Origin: Muricoccus nepalensis
Lineage (GTDB): Bacteria; Pseudomonadota; Alphaproteobacteria; Acetobacterales; Acetobacteraceae
NCBI RefSeq assembly: GCF_006438825.1
Contig: NZ_RCZP01000027.1
Location: 14,500-78,499, forward strand
Direction: 5' to 3'
DNA: 64,000 nucleotides
Shown piece by piece: positions 42,477 to 51,037 of this stretch. Each line of letters opens with the position of its first letter. The stretch's first letter is position 1. The notes under the pieces were generated by a model. The model saw nothing but the letters and a program-made list of their open reading frames with translations. It had not been told where the DNA came from and searched no databases. Made by a program: the position numbers and the translations under genes.

Positions 42477-43077
42477 GCGGTGGCTCCGGCGGCGCGGCGT
42501 CCGGGGGTGGCGATCCCGGCGGCCTCCCCTCCGCGGCGGGCGGGCCGGGCCAGGGGGACGGCCATCCCGGGGGCGAGGGGGGCGGGGCCGGCCAGCCCGG
42601 CGGCGGCCAGGACGGGAAGGACCAGGATGGCGATGGGGGCGGCCCGGCCGGCGGCTGGGGCGGCCAGCCCGGCGGCGCCCAGCCCGGCGGCGCCCAGCCC
42701 TGGGGCCAGCCGGGCGGCCAGGACGGCGGCTGCCAGGGGGCCGGCCAGGGCGAGGGCCAGGAGGGCGGCCCGGCCGGCGAGGGCCAGGGCGGCGCCCAGG
42801 GAAGGTTCAGGGCCGCGGCGGGCCAGCCGGTGCCCGGCGCGGACCAGGGGTTGGGGACGCCGCTGGCGCGGGCCGCCTCGGTCCAGGGGCGCGCCCAGGA
42901 GGTGGCGGCGCCCGCGCAGGCCGCGAGAAGGGCGGGGTCGGTGGCCATGGCGGCCATCTCCCCCTGCCAGAGGCTGATCCAGTCGGCGGCGAGGCGCGCG
43001 AGGTCCGGCGCCTCGGTCCCCTCCGCCGGGCCGCCCGCCTCCGGGCCCCCCGGGGCCTTGCCGTCCGACCCGTCCAT
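42250..43077 (-). CDS. PhaE-like PHA synthase partner with a Pro/Trp-rich centre
   Basis: 275 residues. A short helical N-terminal part (LARLAADWISLWQGEMAAMA and TDPALLAACAGA, about 26-72) resembles PhaE or phasin helices. Residues about 75-180 are extremely Pro/Trp-rich, with 17 Trp in about 104 residues in PPGW/PSPW units and no charged residues. A predicted coiled coil (LRARLDALERELAGLRAALA) closes the protein. It directly precedes the PhaC-like gene and shares 227 bases with it in a different frame. Position and helices suggest a synthase or granule partner; sequence alone does not prove it. Confidence 0.6.
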   Translation of the reverse strand: MDGSDGKAPGGPEAGGPAEGTEAPDLARLAADWISLWQGEMAAMATDPALLAACAGAATSWARPWTEAARASGVPNPWSAPGTGWPAAALNLPWAPPWPSPAGPPSWPSPWPAPWQPPSWPPGWPQGWAPPGWAPPGWPPQPPAGPPPSPSWSFPSWPPPGWPAPPPSPPGWPSPWPGPPAAEGRPPGSPPPDAAPPEPPHEPSPRAAPAAGAPDAGPGPRLAVAGLDPLRPDAGDGALRARLDALERELAGLRAALARGEGGAPADPARPPRRR

Positions 43078-43224
43078 CTCTTCCCCGACCCGTCCCGTCC
43101 CGCACGGCCGCGCCGCGGCCCTCCGCGAGGGGCATCTTCTGGTCCTTGTCCGTCAACACGGCCATCCCCCGACCGGTCCGGCGCTCCCGCCGCGCTGCAC
43201 CCGGCCGGCCCCGGAAGAGGCGCC

Positions 43225-43237
43225 TTTTGCATTGCGG
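43225..43237. promoter_or_regulatory. TGC-rich site, candidate PhaR target
   Basis: ttttgcattgcgg lies between the divergent PhaE-like gene and phaR. TGC-rich sites of this kind are known PhaR targets in Paracoccus and relatives, and phaR autoregulates there. Single occurrence; position-based inference. Confidence 0.35.
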
Positions 43238-43339
43238 CGTGGCGGGTCTAGCATCAGGCATCCCGGCCCGTGAACAGGCAGCGCGCCGTTCGGGGGCGCA
43301 CCAGCGACCCGGCGCGATCCGGGGGAGGAAGACCGGACC

Positions 43340-43951
43340 ATGCCCCAACCCGCCGCTCCGCAGGACGCGGCAGCCGAGACCCCGCCCCGGCCGCCGGTCG
43401 TGGTGAAGAAATACGCCAACCGGCGCCTCTATAACACCGAGACCTCCTCCTACGTCACGCTGGAGGACCTGGCGGGCATGGTGCGGCAGAAGCGCGACTT
43501 CACCGTCTCCGACGCCAAGACGGGGGAGGACATCACCCGCTCCGTCCTGACGCAGATCATCGTGGAGGAGGAGAGCAAGGGGCAGAACCTGCTGCCGATC
43601 CCCTTCCTGCGCCAGCTCATCGGCCTCTACGGCGACAGCCTGCAGGCGGTGGTGCCGCGCTACCTCGAGGCCACGATGGGCACCTTCGCCCGCCAGCAGG
43701 AGGGGATGCGCCGCGCGGCGCAGGACGCCGTGGGTTCGGCCATCGGCTTCAACGCCTTCTCCTCCTTCGAGGAGATGGGCAAGCAGAACCTGGCCATGCT
43801 CGAGCGCGCGATGAGCCTCTTCACGCCCTTCCCCCGGGCGGGCGGCACGGCCGGGCCGGCGGCGCACCCCGTGGACGAGACGCAGGTGCTGCGCGAGGAG
43901 GTCGCCCGGCTGCGGGGGGAGCTCGAGCGGCTGAAGGGTGGGGCGGGCTGA
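43340..43951 (+). CDS. phaR: Polyhydroxyalkanoate synthesis repressor PhaR
   Basis: 203 residues. PhaR represses phasin and its own gene and is released by nascent PHB. The N-terminal PHB_acc_N DNA-binding domain reads VVVKKYANRRLYNTETSSYV and TLEDLAGMVRQKRDFTV. Two PHB_acc repeats follow (LTQIIVEEESKGQNLLPIPF then LRQLIGLYGDSLQAVVPRYL). A C-terminal coiled segment contains LREEVARLRGELERLKG. Complete; divergent from the PhaE/PhaC-like genes it probably controls. Confidence 0.95.
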   Translation: MPQPAAPQDAAAETPPRPPVVVKKYANRRLYNTETSSYVTLEDLAGMVRQKRDFTVSDAKTGEDITRSVLTQIIVEEESKGQNLLPIPFLRQLIGLYGDSLQAVVPRYLEATMGTFARQQEGMRRAAQDAVGSAIGFNAFSSFEEMGKQNLAMLERAMSLFTPFPRAGGTAGPAAHPVDETQVLREEVARLRGELERLKGGAG

Positions 43952-44007
43952 GCCCGCGGGGACGGCCCGGACCCCGCGCGGGGTCGGCCGTTCCCGCCCG
44001 CGGGGCC

Positions 44008-44087
44008 CCGCCGGGCGACCACACGGTGGCGCCGGGCGACCGCCGAGCGGCGCCGGGCGACCGCAGAGCGGCGCCGGGCATTACGCG
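44008..44087. repeat. 21-bp tandem repeat, nearly four copies
   Basis: Three exact-period units (44008-44028, 44029-44049, 44050-44070), each built on gcgccgggcgacc, then a decayed fourth unit. They fill the gap between phaR and lutB and end about 30 bases before the lutB start. Confidence 0.8.
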
Positions 44088-44115
44088 GCGCCGCCGGGCG
44101 CACTAGATTGGGGGG

Positions 44116-45549
44116 ATGGTCGCCCTCACCTCCCCCGACTTCAAGCGCCGCGCCTCCCGAGCCCTGGGGGATGAGCGCCTCCAGACCGCGCTCAAGCGCG
44201 GCGGCTCCGGCTTCCACTCCAAGCGCGCGCAGGCCATCGCCGCGCTGCCGGAGTTCGAGCGGCTGCGCGACATCGGGCGCGACATCAAGAACCACACGCT
44301 GGCGAACCTCGACCACTACCTCGAGGTCTTCGAGCGGAACGTGATCGCCAACGGCGGCAAGGTCCACTGGTGCGCCGACGCGGCCGAGGCGCGGGAGACG
44401 GTGCTCGGGATCTGCCGCGCGGCCGGCGCGCGGACGGTCACCAAGGGCAAGTCGATGATCTCCGAGGAGATCGGGGTGAACGAGCACCTCTCGGCCCACG
44501 GGATCACGCCGGTGGAGACCGACCTCGGCGAGTACATCCTCCAGCTCGTGGACGAGGCGCCGTCGCACATCATCGCCCCGGCCTTCCACCTCAACCGCGA
44601 CGACTGGGAGACGCGCTTCCGGGCCGCGCACACGGACCTGCCGAAGGACCGCGTGTTCCACGACCGCCGCGACATCATGGCCGAGGCCCGCGGCAAGCTG
44701 CGGGAGCGCTTCCTGGCGGCCGATGTCGGCATCACCGGCGCGAACTTCCTCATCGCCGAGACGGGCTCCTCCGTCATCGTGACGAACGAGGGGAACGGGG
44801 ACCTGACGCAGACGCTGCCGCGCGTGCACATAGCGCTGGCCAGCATCGAGAAGGTGGTGCCGACGCTGGAGGACTGCACCTCGCTGCTGCGGCTGCTCGC
44901 GCGCTCGGCCACGGGGCAGGACTTCTCCGTCTACACGACCTTCAGCACGGGCGTGCGGCGCGCGCGGGACCTGGACGGGCCGGAGGAGTACCACGTCGTC
45001 CTCATCGACAACGGCCGGTCCAACATGGTCGGCACGGATTTCCACGAGATGCTGCGCTGCATCCGCTGCGCCGCCTGCATGAACCACTGCCCGGTCTACG
45101 GCGTCACGGGCGGGCACGCTTATGGCTGGGTCTACCCGGGGCCGATGGGGTCGGTGCTGACGCCCTCCCTCGTGGGCGTCGAGAAGTCCGGGCACCTGCC
45201 CAACGCCTCCACCTTCTGCGGGCGTTGCGAGAGCGTCTGCCCCGTGAAGATCCCCCTGCCGAAGATGATGCGCCACTGGCGGGAGCGGGAGTTCGAGCGG
45301 CACCTGGCCCCCTCCTCCGTCCGCACCGGGCTCGGCGTCTGGGGGTGGTTCGCGCGGCGGCCGGGCTGGTACCGGGCGGCGTCCCGCCTCGGCATGGGGG
45401 CGCTGTCGCTGCTCGGCCGCGGCCGCGGACGCTTCCAGAGCCTGCCGCTGGCGGGCGGCTGGACGGAGGGGCGCGACCTGCCGGCGCCGGAGCCGGGCGG
45501 CACCTTCATGGCGCGCTACGCGGCCGCGCAGCGGGGCGGGCGGCGATGA
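44116..45549 (+). CDS. lutB: LutB/LldF-type iron-sulphur protein of lactate oxidation
   Basis: 477 residues. LutABC oxidises L-lactate to pyruvate. The N-terminal LUD domain (about 60-290) includes TKGKSMISEEIGVNEHL and ANFLIAETGSSVIVTNEGNG. Two 4Fe-4S clusters are marked by CIRCAACMNHCPVY (near 316) and CGRCESVCPVKIPL (near 371). A Trp-rich C-terminal region ends the chain. lutC follows with a four-base overlap. No lutA (cysteine-rich CCG protein) lies next to it, so the third subunit must be elsewhere or absent. Confidence 0.92.
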   Translation: MVALTSPDFKRRASRALGDERLQTALKRGGSGFHSKRAQAIAALPEFERLRDIGRDIKNHTLANLDHYLEVFERNVIANGGKVHWCADAAEARETVLGICRAAGARTVTKGKSMISEEIGVNEHLSAHGITPVETDLGEYILQLVDEAPSHIIAPAFHLNRDDWETRFRAAHTDLPKDRVFHDRRDIMAEARGKLRERFLAADVGITGANFLIAETGSSVIVTNEGNGDLTQTLPRVHIALASIEKVVPTLEDCTSLLRLLARSATGQDFSVYTTFSTGVRRARDLDGPEEYHVVLIDNGRSNMVGTDFHEMLRCIRCAACMNHCPVYGVTGGHAYGWVYPGPMGSVLTPSLVGVEKSGHLPNASTFCGRCESVCPVKIPLPKMMRHWREREFERHLAPSSVRTGLGVWGWFARRPGWYRAASRLGMGALSLLGRGRGRFQSLPLAGGWTEGRDLPAPEPGGTFMARYAAAQRGGRR

Positions 45550-46334
45550 GCAGCCGGGAGGGCATTCTCAACGCCATCCGCCGAGGGCTGAAGCGCGGCC
45601 CGTTGCCGGCGGACCAGCGGGCGATGCTCGACGGGCGGCTGGCGACGCACCCGCGCCACCTCATCCCCGCCCGCTCCCGCGTGTCGCGGCCCGAGCAGAT
45701 CGCGCTCTTCGTGCGGAACCTCGAGAAGGAGTTCGCGACGGTGGAGCGGGTGCCGGACGCGGAGGCGGTGCCGGCGGCGGTCGCGGACTACCTCGCCGCG
45801 CAGAACCTGGCGCCGCGCTTCGCGATGGCGCCGCACCCGGAGCTGACCTCCCTGCCCTGGGACAGCCGCCCGATGCTCGAGTTCGAGGCGCGGCGCGCGC
45901 GGGGGGACGACGCGGTCTCGGTGCAGCACGCCTGGGCCGGGGTCGCGGAGACGGGGACGATGCTCTTCCCCTCCGACCCCGCGCGGCCGACGACGCTGAA
46001 CCTGCTGCCCGAGACCGAAATCGCGATGATCCGCGCCTCGGCCATCGTGGGCGCCTACGAGGAGGCATGGGACCGGCTGCGGGCGGAGCGCGGGGGCGCG
46101 GAGCCCTCGGGCGGCTTCATGCCGCGCAACATCATGTTCGTGACCGGGCCCTCGCGCTCCGCCGACATCGAGCAGACGCTGGAGCTCGGCGCCCACGGGC
46201 CGCGCCGGCTGCACGTCGTGCTGGTGGAGGACGAGCCGGCGGCGCGGGTCGCGCTCTCGGAAGGCGACCCGCGGCCGGAGGCGGCGCGCGAGCCCGTGGC
46301 GCGCCCGGGGCAGATCGCCAACCCGGCGGACTGA
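45546..46334 (+). CDS. lutC: LutC-type LUD-domain protein
   Basis: 262 residues, the LUD-domain partner of LutB. Typical parts are the start SSREGILNAIRRGL, SVQHAWAGVAETGTMLFPSD, RPTTLNLLPETEIAMI and FVTGPSRSADIEQTLELGAHGPRRLHVVLVE. The ATG overlaps the lutB stop. Slightly longer than average because of the charged C-terminal tail. The Smr gene follows with a one-base overlap (TGATG). Confidence 0.92.
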   Translation: MSSREGILNAIRRGLKRGPLPADQRAMLDGRLATHPRHLIPARSRVSRPEQIALFVRNLEKEFATVERVPDAEAVPAAVADYLAAQNLAPRFAMAPHPELTSLPWDSRPMLEFEARRARGDDAVSVQHAWAGVAETGTMLFPSDPARPTTLNLLPETEIAMIRASAIVGAYEEAWDRLRAERGGAEPSGGFMPRNIMFVTGPSRSADIEQTLELGAHGPRRLHVVLVEDEPAARVALSEGDPRPEAAREPVARPGQIANPAD

Positions 46335-46870
46335 TGGCGCGCCGGGCCCGCATCGTCTCGGCGTCCGAGCGGGCGCTCTGGCACGCCTACCTGTCGCTCA
46401 ACGCGGTGGAGGCGCTGCCGGGCCGCGACGCGCCGCCGCCACCCCCGCCCGCGCCGCCCGCCGAGCCCCTGGCCGCGCCCGCGGCCCCCGCCGCGCCGCG
46501 CCGGCCGACGAAGCCCGCCACGGTGCCGCTCGTCGCCGTCGGCCAACCGGGGGCGGGGCTGGACGAGAAGCGCTGGCGGGACCTGCGGCGCGGCAAGACG
46601 CGGCCGGAGCGGACGCTCGACCTGCACGGGCGGCGGGCGGAGGAGGCGCACGGCGCCACCCTGTCCTTCCTGCGCGCGGCCCACGCGGACGGGCTGCGCT
46701 GCGTGGCGATCGTGACCGGCAAGGGCGCGGGGGAGGGCGGCGTGCTGCGGCGGGAGCTGCCGCACTGGCTGAACCTGCCCTCGCTGCGCCCGCTCATCCT
46801 TGGGGCCGCGCACCCGCACCGGGCGAACACGGGGGCGGTGCACCTGCTGCTGCGGCGGCGGCGCGGCTAG
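46334..46870 (+). CDS. Smr-domain protein
   Basis: 178 residues. An Ala/Pro-rich linker (about 35-70) precedes a C-terminal Smr domain (about 95-178) with LDLHGRRAEEAH, VTGKGAGEGGVLRRELPHWL and GAAHPHRANTGAVHLLL. Smr domains are nicking or RNA-cleaving nucleases in some proteins; LDLHG and GxGxxxG are intact. In alphaproteobacteria it often sits near mltA/secB instead, so its place after lutC is probably only transcriptional convenience. Confidence 0.88.
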   Translation: MARRARIVSASERALWHAYLSLNAVEALPGRDAPPPPPPAPPAEPLAAPAAPAAPRRPTKPATVPLVAVGQPGAGLDEKRWRDLRRGKTRPERTLDLHGRRAEEAHGATLSFLRAAHADGLRCVAIVTGKGAGEGGVLRRELPHWLNLPSLRPLILGAAHPHRANTGAVHLLLRRRRG

Positions 46871-46901
46871 GCCGGCGCGGCTAGACCGGCGCGGCCGCGC
46901 C

Positions 46902-47753
46902 TCAGTCCGCCCCCATCAGCCCCTCGACCACCCCGCGCAGCACCGCGATCCCGTCCGACAGGCGCTCGAGGGCCAGCGGCCGGCCGCGCGCCTCGCCGAC
47001 GGTGGCCAGCGCCGCCCGGTCCTGGGCCAGCTCGCGGGCGGAGAGCCGGTTGTCGCCGTCGTAGTCGAGGCTCTCGAGCACCACCCGCGCGGCCGCAAGG
47101 CCGCCGAGCGCGCCGGCGCCCCCGGCCAGCCCCGCCAGCTCCGGCCCGGCCTCGGACTGGATGGAGAGCAGCCAGGCGGCGCCCCGGAACAGCCGCGCCA
47201 GCTCCGCCGTGCCGAGAAGGTTGTCGCCGGAGACGTCGCCCACGCGCACGATGGCGGCGGCGCAGTCCGGCACGCTGCCGATCCCCGGCCCGCAGGCGGC
47301 CTCCAGCACCTCCACGCTGCCGAGGAAGGCGACGCCCTCCCCCTGGGAGGCGAAGGCGAGCGGGGTCGCGGCGCAGCGGCGCCAGGCGGTCACGGGGGCG
47401 TCGCCGGGAAGCCGGTCGTCGCGGAGCTTGTTGGCGGGCTCCGCCGTCTCCAGCCCCTCGCCGGCGGGGCGGAGGAGGAGGCGCGGGGCCTCGGCGCCGC
47501 GGCCGGTGGCGACCGTCCAGCCGGCGGCCTGCCGCGCCTCGGTGAAGCGGAGCAGCCGCGCGGGCCCCTCCGCCGGCACGCGGGCGGCGGCGCGGGCCGA
47601 GAGGGCGAGCATGCCGGCGGGCGCCGCGCAGTCCCCCGCGAACCAGGCGCCGCGCAGGCGCTCGGGCACCGCCGCCACGGCGTCCGGGGCCTGGGCGTTG
47701 GCGGGCAGCAACGGGGGCAGCAGCAGGGCGAGGGCGAGGAGGAGGCGGTTCAT
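46902..47753 (-). CDS. Exported EF-hand calcium-binding protein
   Basis: 283 residues with a signal peptide (MNRLLLALALLLPPLLPANA). The N-terminal part contains AWFAGDCAAPAGMLALSA and unrecognised beta-rich sequence; four Cys could form disulphides. Two EF-hand loops follow at 173-184 (DVSGDNLLGTAE) and 230-241 (DYDGDNRLSARE); the second is canonical. Its ATG overlaps the stop of the five-repeat protein gene upstream, so the two are made together. Function unknown; periplasmic Ca-dependent partner is inference. Confidence 0.75.
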   Translation of the reverse strand: MNRLLLALALLLPPLLPANAQAPDAVAAVPERLRGAWFAGDCAAPAGMLALSARAAARVPAEGPARLLRFTEARQAAGWTVATGRGAEAPRLLLRPAGEGLETAEPANKLRDDRLPGDAPVTAWRRCAATPLAFASQGEGVAFLGSVEVLEAACGPGIGSVPDCAAAIVRVGDVSGDNLLGTAELARLFRGAAWLLSIQSEAGPELAGLAGGAGALGGLAAARVVLESLDYDGDNRLSARELAQDRAALATVGEARGRPLALERLSDGIAVLRGVVEGLMGAD

Positions 47754-49231
47754 GGCAAGGGAACCTCGATTCCGGCGCAGAGGTCGATCGGGTCGCGCGT
47801 CACCTCGCGCCCGTCGCGGAAGACGGCGGTGAGGCGCGCGGGGCAGCCGGCGCCCTCGGGCGGGGCGATGTCCAGCGTCTCGTTGCGGCCGAGCACGGTG
47901 GCGCCGAGCCGGTCCGGGCCGCGCGGCTCGCCGGGCGCGTCGACGTAGAGCTCGACCACGGGGAGCGCCGCGGTGTTGCGCAGCCGGATGCTGCCCGGGC
48001 GCGGCCCGTCGTCGTCTTCCTCGCCCTCGTCGAGGCGGGCGGCGATGGTCCAGCCGGGGCGGACGGCGACGACCGGCACCTGGCAGATGTTCACCTCCCG
48101 CCGCTCCTCCGCGCCGCCCGTGGGGAAGACGACGCGCAGGTCCACGACGCAGTCGACGGGCAGGGTGAGGAGCTGCCGCTCGCCGCGCCCCAGGCCGCCC
48201 GGCAGCCGCTCCGGCCCCCAGTCGCCCTCGGTGGAGGAGGAGACGTAGACCTCGTCGATCCGCGCGCCGTGGCGGTTGACGAAGGTGACGCCGCGCTCGG
48301 GCGGGCGGGGGATGCCGCTGCCGTCGAAGGTGACGGTGGGGGTGCGGCAGACGTCGACGTCGCGCCGCGCCTCGGCGCTGCCGTCCTCGTAGGTGGCGCG
48401 GAAGTCGGCCTCGCAGCCCGGCAGGCGGATCCGCAGGCGGAAGCTGCTGCCGTCGGGCGCGGTCTCGCCGCCCATGCGGTTCGCGCCCCACCCCTCCTCG
48501 GCGTTGAGCGCGGGGGAGCGGCCGCCGGGCACGGCGTGCAGGCCGCGCAGCACGCGCCCCGAGCCGTTGGCGATCGTCAGCTCCCGCCAGTGGAGCGAGG
48601 GGTCGGCGAGCGTCACCCGCGGGCTGCGGCAGATGTCGGCGCGCGGGCGGAAGACCTCGGTGCCGTCGGCGAGCACGGCCGTGATGTCGAAGACGCAGTC
48701 CCGCCGGCGGCCGAGTCGCAGGCGGTGCATCCGGCCCGCCGGCACCACCTCCGCCCCCAGCCGGTCGGGGCCGCGGGGAGCGCCCGGTGGAGCGGCGTAG
48801 AGCTCGCGCAGGTCGAGGTCCGTGTCGTTGTTCACGATTGCCTCGCGCGAGGGGGCGGAGGTGTCGCCCAGCACCACGCGCGGGCTGCGGCAAAGGTCGA
48901 TCCGGCGGTCGTCCTGCGTCTCGTCGGCGAGGATGGCGCGGAGCGACCAAGCGCAGGGCTGGTTGCGGCCGAGGCGGAGCCGGAGGCTGCCGCCGGGCGG
49001 CAGGGTGTCGGCGCCGAGCCGGTCGGGGCCGGGGTCGGTCTCGTTGCCGGGGGCGAGGTAGAGCTCGCGCACGGCAAGGCCGGTCTCGTTGACGACCACC
49101 GCCTCGCGCTCGGCCCGGCCCGGCGCGCCCTGGGCAAGGGCCGGGGCGGCGGCGAGGAGCAGGGAGAGGACGAGCCCCGCCCGGCCCGGCCCTGCCCAAC
49201 CTAGCCAGGAGCCGGTGAGGATCCCGCGCAT
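47750..49231 (-). CDS. Secreted protein of five Cys-pair repeats
   Basis: 493 residues. A signal peptide ends near ALAQG (residue 35). Five repeats follow (about 44-121, 129-208, 215-302, 313-390, 414-491). Each begins with a hydrophobic strand plus N-(D/E)T-like turn and xELYxAP. Most have GPDRLGA, then a basic strand, and each carries exactly two Cys. Pairs are 93/114, 179/201, 273/295, 361/383 and 463/485, spaced 21-22; these are the only Cys in the protein. This suggests a beta-sandwich repeat with one disulphide each. An acidic linker (DEGEEDDDG) separates repeat 5. No known family recognised. Operon with the EF-hand gene. Confidence 0.75.
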   Translation of the reverse strand: MRGILTGSWLGWAGPGRAGLVLSLLLAAAPALAQGAPGRAEREAVVVNETGLAVRELYLAPGNETDPGPDRLGADTLPPGGSLRLRLGRNQPCAWSLRAILADETQDDRRIDLCRSPRVVLGDTSAPSREAIVNNDTDLDLRELYAAPPGAPRGPDRLGAEVVPAGRMHRLRLGRRRDCVFDITAVLADGTEVFRPRADICRSPRVTLADPSLHWRELTIANGSGRVLRGLHAVPGGRSPALNAEEGWGANRMGGETAPDGSSFRLRIRLPGCEADFRATYEDGSAEARRDVDVCRTPTVTFDGSGIPRPPERGVTFVNRHGARIDEVYVSSSTEGDWGPERLPGGLGRGERQLLTLPVDCVVDLRVVFPTGGAEERREVNICQVPVVAVRPGWTIAARLDEGEEDDDGPRPGSIRLRNTAALPVVELYVDAPGEPRGPDRLGATVLGRNETLDIAPPEGAGCPARLTAVFRDGREVTRDPIDLCAGIEVPLP

Positions 49232-49460
49232 TCAGACATCCCGATCCGTCCCGCGCCGGCCCGCCCGGCGAGGTGCCCGCAGGATCGTCGCATGAAAGCC
49301 ACGGCGCAATGGCGCGAAAGCCACACCCGGCCCCCCGACTGACAGCGGGAGCGGCGCGCCGCGCCGGCGGGATCATGGCGCAGCTTTGATGGGGCGCGCG
49401 GATTCATCTCCCGACGGGGCGGGCCTAGGATGGAACGAACCGCCCTGGGAGGGACGAACG

Positions 49461-50438
49461 ATGAGCCGCCACCTGATCCGCCGCCGCCACATGCTGGCCG
49501 GGGCCGCGGCCCTGCCCTTCCTCGGCGCGTCCGCGCGGGCCCAGGGCACGCAGCGCTACGCCGCCCTCAGCATGTTCATCCCGGCCGCGCCCGGCGGCGG
49601 GTGGGACGGACTCGGGCGCGCGATCGAGCAGGTGGCGCGGCCCGCGGGGCTCGTGGGCTCCATCCAGTTCGAGAACGTGGGCGGGGCGGGCGGCGCGGTC
49701 GGCCTGCCGCGCTTCGTGGCCCAGCGCCGCGGCCGGCCCGAGGCGCTGATGGTGGCCGGCGCCGTGATGGTCGGCGCGACGCTGACCAACAAGAGCCCGG
49801 TGACCATCAAGGACGTGCTGCCGGTCGCGCGGCTGACCGACGAGTCCTCCGCGATCGTGGTGCCCGCCAACTCCCCGATCCAGGACCTCAAGGGCTTCAT
49901 GGACGCGCTGAAGGCGGGGCCGGGCGCGGTCGCGGTCGGCGGCGGCTCGGCGGGGGGGATCGACCACATCCTGCTCGGGCTGCTCATCAAGTCGGTCGGC
50001 CGCAACGCGCGGGAGGCCTCCTACGTCGCCTTCGCCGGGGGCGGCCCGGCCCAGGCGGCGATCCTCGGCGGGCAGGTGAAGGCGGGCATCTCCGGCTATT
50101 CGGAGTTCGCCGAGCAGATCAAGTCCGGCCGGATGCGGGCCCTGGCGACGAGCGGCGAGAAGCGGATCGACCCCGCCGTGCCGACGCTGAAGGAGAGCGG
50201 GATCGACATCGTCGTCGGCAACTGGCGCGGCCTCTTCGCGCCGCCCGGCGTCAGCGCGGAGGCGCGCGCGAACCACGCCCGTTTCGCCGCCGAGCTGCAC
50301 GCGCTTCCCGCCTGGAAGGAGCTGCTCGAGACCCGTGGCTGGGAGGACGCCTTCATGGAAGGCACGGCCTTCGAGGAGTTCCTCCGGCGCGACAGCGACG
50401 CGACGCTGGCCGTGCTGAAGGACATCGGCTTGGCCTGA
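49461..50438 (+). CDS. tctC: Tripartite tricarboxylate transporter substrate-binding protein
   Basis: 325 residues, a Bug-family periplasmic binding protein. Signal peptide with an RRR start (LIRRRHMLAGAAALPFLGAS). Family marks are IPAAPGGGWDGLGRAIEQVA, VGGAGGAVGL, SPIQDLKGFMDALKAGPGAV, GGSAGGIDHILLGLL and ATSGEKRIDPAVPTLKESGI. It should deliver a carboxylate such as citrate to TctAB; the ligand is unknown. ggaggg precedes the ATG. tctB starts 93 bases downstream. Confidence 0.92.
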   Translation: MSRHLIRRRHMLAGAAALPFLGASARAQGTQRYAALSMFIPAAPGGGWDGLGRAIEQVARPAGLVGSIQFENVGGAGGAVGLPRFVAQRRGRPEALMVAGAVMVGATLTNKSPVTIKDVLPVARLTDESSAIVVPANSPIQDLKGFMDALKAGPGAVAVGGGSAGGIDHILLGLLIKSVGRNAREASYVAFAGGGPAQAAILGGQVKAGISGYSEFAEQIKSGRMRALATSGEKRIDPAVPTLKESGIDIVVGNWRGLFAPPGVSAEARANHARFAAELHALPAWKELLETRGWEDAFMEGTAFEEFLRRDSDATLAVLKDIGLA

Positions 50439-50530
50439 GCCCGGGCCGGGGGCCGGGCTTCCGGTCCCCCCGGGGCCGTGCCATTCACGCAGAAGGGCCG
50501 GCGCCGGCGGGCCAGGGAACGGGACGTCCA

Positions 50531-51037
50531 ATGAACCAGCCAAGCCCCGCGCGCCTCCAGGCGGGCACGCCGCGCGCCGACCTGGCCGTCGGCCTCGTCG
50601 TCGTCGCCCTCGGCCTGCTCGTGCTCTACGCGGCCTGGGCGATCCCGGATTCGCCGCTCTACGCCCAGGTGGGGGCGAAGGCGGTCCCCACCCTCGTCGG
50701 CGTCATCCTCGTCGCGCTCGGGATCGGCCTCTCGGCCTCGGCCGCCCGCGGCGGGTGGAGCGGGGGGCTGGAGGAGGCCATGGCGGCGCCGCCGACGAAC
50801 TGGCGGGCGCTGGGGCTGCTCGGCGCGGGGCTGCTCGTGCAGCTCGCCCTCATCGACTGGCTCGGCTTCGTCATCGCGGCGACGATCCAGTACGTGCTCG
50901 TCTGCGCGGCCTTCGGCTCGAAGCGGCCGGGACGTGACCTCGCGATCGGGGTCGCGGTCACGCTCGGCGCCTATATCGCCTTCTCGAAGCTGCTCGGCGT
51001 GAACATCGGCGCGGGCGTGCTGGAGGGGATCCTCTGA
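50531..51037 (+). CDS. tctB: Tripartite tricarboxylate transporter small subunit
   Basis: 168 residues with four membrane helices: [60 protein letters not shown] and [20 protein letters not shown]. The small membrane subunit typical of TctB. Its stop overlaps the tctA ATG by one base (TGATG). Confidence 0.9.
   Translation: MNQPSPARLQAGTPRADLAVGLVVVALGLLVLYAAWAIPDSPLYAQVGAKAVPTLVGVILVALGIGLSASAARGGWSGGLEEAMAAPPTNWRALGLLGAGLLVQLALIDWLGFVIAATIQYVLVCAAFGSKRPGRDLAIGVAVTLGAYIAFSKLLGVNIGAGVLEGIL

Noticed and set aside
44008-44087. Tandem repeat considered as a CRISPR array
   Set aside because: Units are contiguous 21-mers without unique spacers, and no cas gene is present.
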